Shown: positions 1 to 10,294 of the stretch, piece after piece
How positions within the stretch are numbered: position 1 is the stretch's first letter
Layout of the letters: every line of letters starts with the position of its first letter
From: Reticulomyxa filosa
Taxonomy: Eukaryota; Foraminifera; Reticulomyxidae
Direction: 5' to 3'
NCBI GenBank assembly: GCA_000512085.1
Contig: ASPP01013958.1
Location: 1-20,702 of the forward strand
DNA: 20,702 bases
Translations under genes and position numbers: made by a program
The notes under the pieces: generated by a model
Databases searched by the model: none
What the model was told of the DNA's origin: nothing
What the model saw: the letters and a program-made list of their open reading frames with translations, nothing else

Positions 1-640
1 TTCTGCTTTCGGCATAATACACATTTGCGTTTGCTTGGATCATTCTTGTTTCGGCATTTTGCTGTTTTGTGATTTGCCAATCCGCAATACTTACATGCTT
101 TGTGCTTCTTTGGGCATTCACGATCAATATAGTTCAACCTGTAGCATTTCCTGCCTTTATCGAATGGCTCCACTTTCACTGATTAGTCAATGCTTCTTCA
201 AGCTTTTTCTTTTGTTCAGCAGCGAATGTCTTGCGATAAATGTCAAATCTCAGCTGCCTTACAATTTATTTGCCATCTTGATTTTCTTTTTCTATTAATC
301 CATCCAATCCAAGAAATTTAATCACCGTTGTTGCTGATTTGAGTTCTTTGAGAAATTGTTGTTGAACTCGCATTCTTTTCTTTAACACATTTTCAAATAT
401 GACTTCATCAATATTCTTTTCTTCGGTTTGTTGCATACTTGAACTATGTAATGCTTTTCGTCTGTTGCCATTTGTATCAACATCCATATTATTTATTGGC
501 GTCTTTTGGATTGTTGGATCATGTATATCAATACCACATCCAATTCGAAATGTTTTACATATACTTTTTGGTCTTTCTTTTGTTTTTGTGTCTCTTTTGG
601 AGCACTGTGTTCTATTCCTTTGAACGATACGCTCTTTTAA
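1..640 (-). pseudogene. Decayed zinc-knuckle (CCHC) protein, retroelement-like or transposon-like, partial
   Basis: On the minus strand a frame is open from about 640 to a TAA at 266-268; its first Met is at 487. The same frame then stays protein-like (charged, Lys/Glu-rich) to a TGA at 176-178. The reading then moves to another frame, which holds Cys-x2-Cys-x4-His-x4-Cys at about 95-54 and a further Cys-x2-Cys at 23-12, before running off the window edge. C-x2-C-x4-H-x4-C is the classic zinc knuckle of Gag-like and nucleic-acid-binding proteins. One in-frame stop plus one frame change suggests a broken gene. A GTAAGG near 262 could be a donor and CAG at 179-181 an acceptor, but the phases do not join cleanly. 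Retroelement origin is an inference from the knuckle alone: no reverse transcriptase is visible, and the 3' half lies outside the window. Confidence 0.5.
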
Positions 641-2903
641 CTAGAAAGGCCTGAGTTTTGTTTAAGCATATGGCAAAAAGCATTGCGAGTTTTGATGAAG
701 CGAAATACTCAACACGTCTCACTGTAACCCATCTAAAAAAAATTGTTCTTTTCATTGCGAAATCTTGTTTTTTTAAAAAAGGTGGAAAATATTACTGTGG
801 AACATTTTTCGAAACTGCTTTAAAAAAAAGTTGGCAAATTTCATAATTAATATACAGTCACGATTGTTAATTTTTTCTCAAAAATTTTGAAAAATCAATA
901 AAATGTTCAAATTTTTCAAACGATTAGTAAAGATTTAAAAAACCTTAATCATATTTAAAAACTACACTATCTGACTTAAAATTAGTCAGTTTAGTTTTGT
1001 TTTGAGTTGCAATAATTTTGTTTATATTTGTTGTGATGAAAATTGAAGTGTTTAGTTTACTCTTGTAATTTGATGAATATTTAACATTCGAGAATCTGAT
1101 GCTGCCAGCTGTTTCGAGAATCTATCGTGACCTCAAATCGATCCTTTGATTCATCTTAACTCCATATATGATATGCAAAATCATTTATGTGATTATTACA
1201 AAAAGTTTGAAGTATAAACTAAAGTCATTTTACAATGAGATAATTTGATACATTTTTTTCTTCACAAACAATTTTAAATTAGAATTATTACTGCAAAGTT
1301 GAACCAGAACGTTATTTGTTAGTTATTTTTATAACATATTTTTTTATTGTACTTTATTCGAGTGTGAGTTGCTTGAATTACAATATTCTCAATTTGAATT
1401 CAATATATAACATTCTTTCTATGCTTAAAAAAAAATATTCTATTGAGTAAAAAATTTTCACAATCGGACATTTCATATCAATTGTGAAGAAATCATGATA
1501 TTGAAAGTGATTTAAATATAAGTTTAATGATGAAATTATCCACATTATCAATTATCATCTGAAGTTGGAGCAAGATCAACATTGACAGAATGTATTAAAT
1601 AAAAATTCACTATCCAAGCGAGTATCATAATGATTGAAAGTAGTGTATTTCAATGCTTAGCGGATTGCCTCAATTTCAAAGTGACAAAGACAAACGAATT
1701 TATACCTTTCTGATTGTAAGTTTGCTGCGAATGCAATTCAGAAACTTATACTTTCCGATCGCTAGTGCCAAAGAAGTGATAAAAGTGTTGAAGACACAAT
1801 ATTTTACAATATTCAACTACTATAAAAAAATATTATTTTTCTATAAAAAATTTACAAGTAGTAAAAAAGTTTGTCTTGAGTTGCTTTCACGCTCGTTTTC
1901 TAGCTAACGAAATTTCCAACTTTCTAGACTTTTCTTTACATTTTACAAAATTTATTGACTTTCAATATCTAATCTCGATTTTCAAAAATACGTTCAAAAA
2001 CGCTCAGATATCGAAGTATTTTGCTTCCACAAATGTTTTTTCCTTCAAAATATTTTTAAAAAAGTTAATATTGATGAAAGTAATTATTAGCTGACACTAA
2101 TCAATTTACAATATCAAATTTTAAGTCTCTAAATATAAAACAAAAATTATGTAATTATTGTACACTGTAAAAAAGGCTTAATCTAAAATCATCTATCTCT
2201 GCACGAGAAATAAACAATTCAAAAAAATAGTGCTAATGAAAAAATCATAAACCACAGAAAATGCAAATGAGTTTAGTAAATCAACAATAAATTTGAGGAA
2301 AAAATTTAAAATAAGAATCTTTATAGTCTATTCTGAAGTAAAAAGGTTGAACAGTTATCAATGTTGGCTATATCTCTCGATAAGAATGATATCCAAGATA
2401 ATACAATTTTTCAGTTATATTAAAGCTTGAATAAAAATTATCAAATATAAAGTGAAATTGTTTCAGAATTGTATGCTTCAGTTTGTCAATTCACTTTACA
2501 AATTTGATTAGTTGTTTTTGTTTTTAATTTTTTTTTGTGTTGATGGACCTGTGTTTTTCTTTTTTAAGTAGAAAACAGATTATTTCTGTAATGTTTTTTT
2601 TGATCTCTTCATTTTTTTTATTTTACTGTATATACAACAATCAAGAAGATTTTGTGCCAACCGCCAAAGACTTTAGCGCAACTGGTTCGTTAAGGGGTTT
2701 CAAAGTTTTTTATGAAGTTTGGAGATTTTTGAGACGTAACCTGTTGGATAAATCTTACGCTAATGTTTTCAAATCCTGTAGGTTTGTGACAATTGAAAAA
2801 CTCCATGCTGCATTCGCGCTTTTTGAAATTTAACAAAATTTCTTTCTCTTCTTTCTCTGTAAGGGACAAATCAAACAACTCCAAAAAAAAAGGTGCTTTT
2901 AGC
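641..2903. other. Long AT-rich intergenic stretch, no gene recognised
   Basis: About 2.2 kb of very AT-rich sequence with many A and T runs. Open frames are short (under 100 codons), rich in Phe/Lys/Ile and without recognisable domains, as expected by chance at this base composition. From about 2640 base composition rises slightly towards the gene that starts at 2904, so untranslated leader or an upstream exon may lie there. I see no tRNA, rRNA, tandem array or mobile-element ends. Confidence 0.6.
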
Positions 2904-4938
2904 ATGAGTTATCCGTCATTTTCGTCTGTGTCAATGATGATGCCGACAACACAAGAACAAGGATCAATGTATTCGATAAGGCCCACACCACGAAGCAGCC
3001 AACCAGGTTCGAAACGAACCCACGCGGACATGATTAAAACCGACGTAGCACCAACGCACCTCAAGTCAACGAGTATTCAAATGCTCACAAGACCACGAGG
3101 AGAGAGAGACATGCTGGCCTCACCCTTGACTCCAATGCTTACAGGACCCCCGCTGAGTCAGGATTATGTTAATGCGAGCACGAAGAGCAATATGTTTGGC
3201 CAGGAATCCGGGGCCATTTGGCCCGCCTTCCAAAATCAAAGGTTTCGCTTTTTCATTGTTTTTTAATCGAAAACAGCTGTTGTTTTGATGATTTATTTTG
3301 CATGGTGTATATGTATATATGTGTATATAAGTTGTGCGTATACGTATGCTTGCTGTATTTTTTATAGTAACCAGGGAGAGCTGTTTAGTAATACCAAAGA
3401 CTGCATGATGCAGGGAAATTTCTTCCGTGCTTGCCAAATATTTCATCGAGATTTCGATAGTTTAAGTTATGGAGAAAAGCCACAAGTGCCAGAGAGTTAT
3501 TTATTGGACGCCTATCTCGACTACATTACAGCGCTGATAGGACATGGCAGTCCACACGTGGCGTTGGAAATATCTAACAAGCTTATTTCAGAAGCGAGCG
3601 ACAAATGCAGACAATACAGACAAGAAGTTGTTTTTTTTTTTAACTTAACACCAAAAAATAGAGTGATAATTTTTGGGGGGGGGGGCGAATGGTGAAAAAG
3701 GCATATTATTTCCAAGGTCTCATCTATGAGATGCGAAACGACAAGGATAGCGCATTCAAGTGTTACCGAATGGCGGCTTCACTGGCAATGGATTCCTTTC
3801 GTGAGGGAGTAATGAAAAAAATAGAAAATACGAATAAACAAGACTTGAAAGAAGGTAACGATATCGCTCTGTCGACAATAACAAATTTGCCAAGTAGCAA
3901 CGAGTCCGAAAATTCGACCAATGCAGTGCGCTCGACCGAATTGGATGTTAATCTCGACAACATGCCTGAAGACAAACAAAGCGAATATGATCTAATGGAT
4001 CAACCAGGACTTTATCCGAGCATAAGTGATGTGCATCGCAACAATAGTCAGATGTCGTCCAACAATCCATTTTTCAGCTCAGTTGTTTCTGACCCCAGTT
4101 ATGCATCAACACAAAATTATGTTCTAAGTCCGACTTGAAGAGACACAAATATGTCATTTTTACACACACATTCAATATATGTAGATATAAATGTTGTCGA
4201 TAATGGCATATTTGGCCCTAGTATCTCTTCTCTTGTATCGATTACGGACCAGCGTTGCCGAGATGTTCGTGACAATGCAGATGAGGTCTTGCGAAATTTT
4301 GGTGAAAACGACAGCCTTAAACTCAGTGAAACGCCAGAGAGAGCTCTCGCAGAATGTCAAGAAATGGACGAATGTTTAACATTGGTAAATCTGAAAGATC
4401 GATTGGGCTCGGTGATGGAAAAAAATGAAGTAATTCTTGGAGACATTGCTAACATCGACGTGAAAAACATTTGGGTGTCAGACTCAAATCTGATGAAAAC
4501 GAACAATTTAATCGAATTAAGAACCTCAATCTTATGGCTCGCGATTTCGCTGACAACTTGAAGAACGATATTGATGGAAATTTTAACAGTATTACAGGAT
4601 TTTATGAACTCGCCAAAATTTGCAGAGTCGAAAAATATGCAAAAACTTTGGAAAAATGTGTAAGTATACACTGTTTTTTTTTCTCTTCTCCAAAAATTCA
4701 AATTTCAATAACGTTTTCTTTTTGATGAAAAAAGGGGCAATTTAGTTTTTTACAAAATCGATTGATGGAGATATTCAGTTCGCCTGCTGATGACATAGAC
4801 ACTTTAATTGACAAATTTATTGAATCTTTGGGAATTTTCCTCTACGGTCCCAAGTCTCGTTTGCGTTATGGCTTGTACTTTTATGGAAAAAAATTAAAGC
4901 ATCTCAAAATAATGCAAAGTAACCAACATTTAATCTAG
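2904..4938 (+). CDS. TPR-like helical-repeat protein, split gene, family not identified
   Basis: Proposed exons: 2904-3241, 3368-3626, 3701-4127, 4185-about 4429, about 4522-4659 and 4735-4938, about 536 codons. Introns 1 (GTTTCG...TATAG), 2 (GTTGTT...AAAAAG) and the last (GTAAGT...AAAAAAG) join in phase. The Met at 2904 is chosen because Ser/Pro/Thr-rich, protein-like sequence begins there. Residues 1-112 look disordered. Residues about 115-245 form paired amphipathic helices with TPR-like spacing, including YYFQGLIYEM and AFKCYRMAASLAM. The C-terminal third is helical and charged. A TGA at 4136-4138 ends the third exon if the 57-nt intron 4128-4184 is retained; the same frame resumes beyond it. 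The join near 4385-4521 is unsettled, with GT donors possible at 4385, 4412 or 4430. The TPR region faintly recalls subunits such as APC6 or BBS8, but I cannot assign it. Confidence 0.6.
3242..3367 (+). other. Intron 1 of the TPR-like gene, with TA/TG alternating repeat
   Basis: The 126-nt intron starts GTTTCG and ends TTTTTTATAG. It joins a phase-2 donor (CAA AG) to a T that completes a Ser codon. Bases 3305-3350 are an imperfect alternating purine-pyrimidine run of GTATAT, GTGTATA and GTATACGTATG units, a simple repeat that could be length-polymorphic. Confidence 0.7.
3627..3700 (+). other. Intron 2 of the TPR-like gene, with T11 and G11 runs
   Basis: The 74-nt intron runs from GTTGTT to GGTGAAAAAG. 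Removing it joins Gln-Glu directly to Ala-Tyr-Tyr in phase 0 and restores a continuous helical repeat. It holds a long T run just after the donor and eleven consecutive G (3675-3685) about 15 nt before the acceptor. The acceptor is purine-rich, with no pyrimidine tract next to it. Confidence 0.7.
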
Positions 4939-5580
4939 GTGCATTTTTAATCAAACACCAAATAACTTACCCTTATATGTTGCGAAAGTTTCTTCGCATA
5001 CTTAAGTATTTTTGAATTTCCAAATTTGGGAAGGAGGTTCTGTCGGTTTTGTTTCATGTTTCTAGTTGAGATATGAAATAGTTACAAAACTTGGTATGGT
5101 TGGCGGTGATTGCTTGTTTTGTTGCGTGTTTAGCACCGAAAACAAAGTAAAGTATTGAAAGGGATAAAATTACGTTTCAACAATGTGACAATAAGTTTAA
5201 AATTACTTATTGTTTCTTGAGTTCTCTTCAGAAAATTTTTCTTTAAGCATTGCAATTTTGAGTTGTTTTCACGATTTGAGCGAAATAAATATAAACTAAC
5301 ATTAGAGACCAAACTTCTCCTCAAATAAATTGTGGAGCATATCTTTAGAAAAAACGATTTAAAGTTCAATCTTGAAGAAATCTCAATGTTAATGGAGGGC
5401 TTATATGAGATTTCAACTTGTGCTTGATGTGAATGATTTTGATTGTCAAAAAGAAATAGAATTTTGTTGATTTAATTTGACTTTCTAACCAGTAATACTT
5501 GCGGGCAATAAAGATTATTGCAGCTTTGTTGAACAACAAACTTAGATGAGGTAGTTACCCGCGAAATCACGGCAACACCC
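4939..5580. other. Intergenic space between two convergent genes
   Basis: About 640 bases lie between the end of the plus-strand TPR-like gene and the proposed end of the minus-strand F-box gene, so both 3' untranslated regions should be here. AATAAA-like hexamers occur on both strands, for example around 5284 and 5506. I see no conserved frame or RNA gene. Confidence 0.5.
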
Positions 5581-8500
5581 TCAAAAACAGAATTCAACCA
5601 TCAAAATCTTAAGTTGCTCGCCATGCGCAGACACAAAACACATGTTGCGAATTTCTGAGTTGGCACGGGACACACAAAGGTTATGAACCACAACATTTTG
5701 TTTTGCCTGTTCGATTTGTTTTGTTTTCGTTTCCATTTGTTGCACTTCAAATTACTCTTCTCAACGATTGCATATGACCGAATCTCTTAGAGTCTATGGA
5801 AAAAACATCCTCAGAAGAAGCAACAAAAAGAGGTGATCATTTTAAAGTTCATTTGTCTAAATAAAAAAAAATTGTACAAAACAAAACCCACCTATGATAC
5901 GGGGGTCCCACTCCGGCACTCTATGCTTGTGTCCACATCCAGTGATGTCAATTTTGAACCAGTCATCTTTGTTTTTATCATCTATTTTGTTTCCAGTTGC
6001 GTTCCTATCGTTTCGTTCATTGCCCATAAAAAAATTAGATTCAATTGACATTGGTGAACTAAGAGTATTATTCTTCCTTGATGTCGTTCCAATATCATAG
6101 CTATTATCGAAACGAGGAGATAACAAAGAAGAATCATTTGTAAACGTTAGTCTGCGAATATTATGAGTGCCAAGAGTATAGTCATTCCTTTGGTAGTCCA
6201 ATGGTCGTTGCTGGTTGCTATCGGGAAATGAAAAAGCTTTATCTTCATTGAGGCGTTGAGAAGAATCATTAAATTTTTGTACCAATTTTTTAGGCAAAAC
6301 GTTTTGGAGAAAGATTTTGTTCAATTCGTGGATCCCACTTTCGTTAATGTTTGTGTTGTTTTGTAAATAAATTTCACACAAATTACAATCTTCAAAATAC
6401 TTTTCAAAAAAATGTAATATGGATTTGCAGGTTTGATTGGAAATATTTGTGTGCGACAATCGAAGCACTTGTAAATTTTTGCATATTTCTCCAATTGCTG
6501 TAAATAATATTGTCATGCATTCGTCATTGATATCTTTATTCCAATGCAAATGCAATTCTCCCAAATTCGACACAAATGAATTGTTTCCAAATGATTCAAT
6601 CCCATTGATCAGTTTTGTATTCATTGCACTACAAGATTGATTTGTGTTTTTTTGCTCTCCTCCATCTCTGTCATCATCACTATCCTCTTTTTTTTCTTCA
6701 TCTCTGGCACATGCATGCGGAAACAAGATACTGCTGGATGCATCCTCACTTTGCTGACGTTGTTGGATTGAGCTGTTTTCTGCTTTGTTCAATATTGTTA
6801 TAGTTGTGCCTTTATCCTCATCGCTCGAAATACAATCTCTATCCAACTCCAATTTCAATGTCCACTGCTCATCTTTTTCTTTGGCTTCTGGCTCTATTTC
6901 TTCCGTATCCAACTCCATATCGGATGTCTCATTGTCATCTTTTTTTTCCCCCCCTCCTCCTTGGTTTAAAGGTATTTTGAAAGAAAATTAATGTTAAAGT
7001 AAACACAATGATTCAGACATTCAGACTCCTTAAAAAACACACAAACCCGAAAAAAAATCGCACGAAGTGGATTTGAACAGCAAAACATCGTTGAAACAAG
7101 ACGGAAACTCGTGTTCAACAAGATAACATTGATTTGAATGAGAATTGTCTCGACTCCGTACTGCCCCAAGTTCATCTAAATCTCTATAAAATCAGACCAG
7201 ACTCGTTTTTTTTTTCCTCTTCTTCATTTTTTGTAACAGACTTAATGTCACTCCATTCTGTTCCGTCCCTCCGTTCAGGATAAGGAGTACGTGATAGAAA
7301 CAAAAAAAAAAAAAAAACAAAACTCGGAAAACAATGTAATGGACAATTTCTCAGACAATCCAAATGGCACCACTGACGAAGAGCCATTTTGTTCAAACCC
7401 TTGATTTCCTTGCATTGTGCCAAGTGGAGCCATTCCAAGCAGTTTAGTTTTGGACTCGGCGGACGAAAAGAGCACACTTCTGAAACAATCGCTATCGCAA
7501 GGCAGGTCTGCTTTTAAGCCCTTTACGATCGAGCAAGTGCTTTGCAAGCCATGCCGCTGTCGTATGCCATTAGCCATCAAGCCCTTGGTAGTACACTTGT
7601 TGAAACCATTTGTGGTTGTTGGACCCCTTTCATTTGATGTACAGGAAAGATCTATCCTCCCACCCAACACGTAGTCATAAATACAATATACTTTGCATGT
7701 TGCATTGAACTAAGCAAGCAAACAAAGTCAGAGTCATTTGATCATATGTAGAAGTGATGTTTATTTACAAGTGCTATTTGATGGTGTTGGTGTTGATGCA
7801 ACAGATCCGATTGTCGGGGTTGAACGTGGACTGTTGTGAACATCGTCAACAATCTCCCATTCTGTCCCTTGCCAATCTTGAGAATATAAAGTTGTCAGTG
7901 ACGTCTTGATTTTTCCACCCTCTAACGTGTGTTCTTTGTTCTCGCTGAATGTATTGTTCTGATCTAATCCACCATTTTTTTTTTGTTATTGTCGTTGGAT
8001 AAAACAACAAACAAATGCGAGCCATATTTATCCAAAAAAAAAAAAACAAGTCCTCTTTACCTGTTGTACGTTCGGCAATATGCCATGTTGACTCTGACAT
8101 TTGTGCACATATCTGTTTGTCGTTACGGCAAGAATTCGACCTCGATAGTACCGGTATACTTGGTAGCGACGAGGTGAAAGCGTCCATGGCTTGATTCCCA
8201 ACCACGTGTGTAGACTACGAATAATGAAAGACACGTCCATTATTAAGTTTTTTAAAAAAAATAGTAATAAGATAAAGAACATGCACACACACGCATACGC
8301 ATACGCACCAAAGTTCTGGCAGTTTCATCTTCCGAAGTATTTTGAATCGGTTCGGCAATATGAAACTTGTGAGTACAATCGAAGGAAGACTTTCGTTGCA
8401 ACAAGGCCACAGCAATGCGATGAACATGGTTGTTTTGTAAGTTATTGAGTGACAAGTCTAAAACTCGCAGCGGCGACAGCGTATGTGAAAAGCGTAAGAA

Positions 8501-9322
8501 ATAGCACACAAACAGTAACAAAGACGTCTGAGCATCGCTGTTATGACTCATTTGAGTCCCAGCATTGCCATGCAAACTCAGCCGTTGTGTGTCTTGCAAT
8601 TGTCTAATAAATTGCGTCCACATGTCCTCAAAACTGGTCAAATGTCCTTTGTCGTTACTACTTTCTTGTTGGCGTTTCCATTTTTCTTTTAATGATTCCA
8701 TCAGACTGGAATGCAATGCTATTGCTTGAAATGCCGTCAGAATTTGATATTGATAGATCAAAAAATACAGTAATTGCACTCGAAGCAAATTCTGTGCGAC
8801 TTTTTTAAAATTTTTTTTTTTTTTTTTCTAGTTCTCATACACCCCCCCCTTTTTTTTGCCTCCCCTGCTCCTTCTCCTTTTACGGTGTTATTCCAATTTC
8901 CAACAGAGAAACCTCTATGACAAATGTTCTTAACTTTCTTTCCCCTTTTGCTGTGTTTGATTTTTAAAGTGGGTAAAATTTCCTCGAGATAAGTCCAGAA
9001 CTGTGTGTTGATAATGTGAATTGTATGAATAATATTTACTCAAACAATCCAACCAGTAATAAAAATCTGTATTCGGATTGAAAATGTATCGAGTATTGTA
9101 TGTATTTGCGGTGTTTTGTCGTGATTTGTTGTGGAGGGATGATTTGTGATTTTGATCGCGGTGATATTTTCCATTGGGTGAAAAGAGGTGATAAAATAAA
9201 CGTGATATTGCACACTGCCGAAACCTTTCCGAAGGTAACAAAAAATGACCTAAAATATATTGCAATAAATCTGGACTGAACGCGTCTAGACTATTTAGAC
9301 TTGAGGTTGGGTTCTCTGACAT
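5581..9322 (-). CDS. F-box / leucine-rich-repeat protein, eight-exon model
   Basis: Proposed minus-strand exons, in transcript order: 9322-8935, 8799-8309, 8214-8061, 7963-7769, 7690-7324, 7268-7198, 6938-5892 and 5744-5581. All seven junctions are GT-AG and phase-consistent, giving about 958 residues. Residues about 12-47 (DAFSPDLLQYIL, then hydrophobic and Cys/Arg positions) match the F-box pattern that binds Skp1 in SCF ubiquitin ligases. Leucine-rich repeats follow: LRVLDLSLNN at about 240, a weaker one near exon 5, and a clearer block at about 681-765 (GELHLHWNKDIND, QVLRLSHTNISN, CEIYLQNNTNINE) like the RNase-inhibitor or FBXL type. Between them lie acidic or Ser/Asn-rich linkers. By family knowledge it would choose substrates for ubiquitination. 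Exon 1, exon 2 and exon 7 are secure; exons 5, 6 and 8 are less so. It could instead be two neighbouring genes split near 7761 or 7200. Confidence 0.65.
6939..7197 (-). other. Proposed long intron 6 of the F-box/LRR gene
   Basis: At 259 nt this is the longest intron in the model. It starts GTCTGA and ends in a sense-strand run of seven G followed by eight A and the final G. Joining across it (phase 1) links an acidic Glu/Lys/Asn stretch to another acidic Asp/Glu stretch. A frame inside it is open for about 69 codons without recognisable features and is taken as chance. Confidence 0.5.
8215..8308 (-). other. Intron 2 of the F-box/LRR gene, with CA/TG simple repeat
   Basis: The 94-nt, phase-0 intron starts GTGCGTATGCGTATGCG and ends ATTCGTAG. 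The donor itself lies inside a short GTATGC / GTGTGT tandem repeat (8283-8308), so changes in repeat length would act directly on the splice donor. Confidence 0.65.
8800..8934 (-). other. Intron 1 of the F-box/LRR gene, G8 on the sense strand
   Basis: The intron runs from GTTAAG to TTTTAAAAAAG on the minus strand, 135 nt, phase 1. Eight consecutive G on the sense strand (plus-strand C at 8842-8849) follow an A-run, with a GGAGAAGGAGCAGGGGAGG-like purine stretch before them. The last 20 bases before the splice site contain no pyrimidine tract. Confidence 0.6.
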
Positions 9323-9855
9323 TCTAAATTATTGCAAATTCTTAATAAAAACGAGAGGAGAGACCTCTTTTGTAATTTTTAAAAAAACCCTTTTTTTGAA
9401 ATATAGCCTTCCCTTTTTCTTAAATGGACTGTAATGTGTAATTGTTTACGTAATAACATCCTTGGAAGTATAAACAAAATAATTACGTGGAGTTATCAGA
9501 AAGTGTGTTGCGATCACCTCCTGATTTGTGTTGGGCGCACTTAATTAATTAGTATTTGCATTACTATATTAAGACAATTGTCTTATATTATTTTCCTAAG
9601 TATTGATTGTTTACTACATTTTTTAGAAAAAAGCTGGACCAGGTGTCACTAATCCCCAAAACTGAAGGTATTACAAATCCCAACATAATGTATTAAGTGG
9701 CTAATGAATAGTGTTTTTAGTGTCAAACCGAGCGTTGGACAACGAGTAACAGTGTCAGAGAATACTTTGAGATTTAAATACGTAATATGAAAAAAGTTCT
9801 ACTAAATTGATTGTGAAAAGCGCTGATAATAACTGAATTCAAAGAAAAAGAGACA

Positions 9856-9880
9856 GCTTAAAAAAAGACTTTTTTTAAGC
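9856..9880. repeat. Perfect inverted repeat, 11-bp stem, 3-nt loop
   Basis: The arm GCTTAAAAAAA (9856-9866) is followed by loop GAC (9867-9869) and the exact reverse complement TTTTTTTAAGC (9870-9880). Either strand could fold it. It lies between two genes and about 415 bases beyond the BAR gene stop, so a role in 3'-end formation is possible but unproven. Confidence 0.8.
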
Positions 9881-10269
9881 ATTCCCCTTCTTGACAGCCG
9901 AACATTTTGGAAAAACTGCTGATATGTGAATATACAACTTCCAATAGTGCATTTTGGAAATTTTTGAGATATTGCCTCGAAATTCAATCGCAGTGATGAA
10001 TCTGAGTATGATTTTAAAAAAGAATTGGGTTTTAAAGATTTAAAAGTAGTACTTTTGACAACAAGTTCTTCAAAAACAAAAATACCATTCGAATTCCAAA
10101 CCAAAAGAAAAAAATCCCTACAAATAAAACGGAGCCTCAAATACAACTAACAAGCGCAAACAACTCTAAAAATAAAAGAAAAAAACTACATCAAACAACC
10201 ATTATGCTTGATTTTATACTAATCTAAATCGAATTATACGCAACAAAAAAAATTGATTTGACATATATT

Positions 10270-10287
10270 CTTTTTTTATAAAAAAAG
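10270..10287. repeat. 18-base A/T palindrome next to the BAR gene stop codon
   Basis: CTTTTTTTATAAAAAAAG is its own reverse complement. It starts 8 bases downstream of the BAR gene stop (10297-10295 on the minus strand). It could act in the 3' untranslated region or simply reflect runs of A and T, which are common here. Confidence 0.7.
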
Positions 10288-10294
10288 GTTAGGG

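Larger units (their letters stand above)
9323..10294. other. Intergenic: F-box promoter side and BAR gene 3' side
   Basis: About 970 bases between two tandem minus-strand genes. They hold a perfect 11-bp hairpin at 9856-9880 and an 18-base palindrome at 10270-10287. A minus-strand frame from 10146 to 9802 is open for 114 codons but has no ATG start and no recognisable domain, so it is not called. No RNA gene was seen. Confidence 0.5.

Noticed and set aside
5857-5891. A 35-nt last intron for the F-box/LRR gene ending at TTTAG
   Set aside because: Shorter than any other intron here (50 nt or more); the join to 5744 keeps phase and adds a coding-like exon. It remains a rival model.
7040-7090. 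TPsiC-arm-like TTCAAATCC on the minus strand, possible tRNA
   Set aside because: The flanking bases do not form the arm, and no acceptor, D or anticodon stem can be drawn.
7417-7674. Plus-strand 85-codon frame opposite F-box exon 5
   Set aside because: The minus strand joins in phase to its neighbouring exons; the plus frame has no partner exons.
9802-10146. Minus-strand 114-codon open frame
   Set aside because: No ATG start, no recognisable domain, Phe/Ser/Lys-rich as expected by chance, and it contains the 9856-9880 hairpin.
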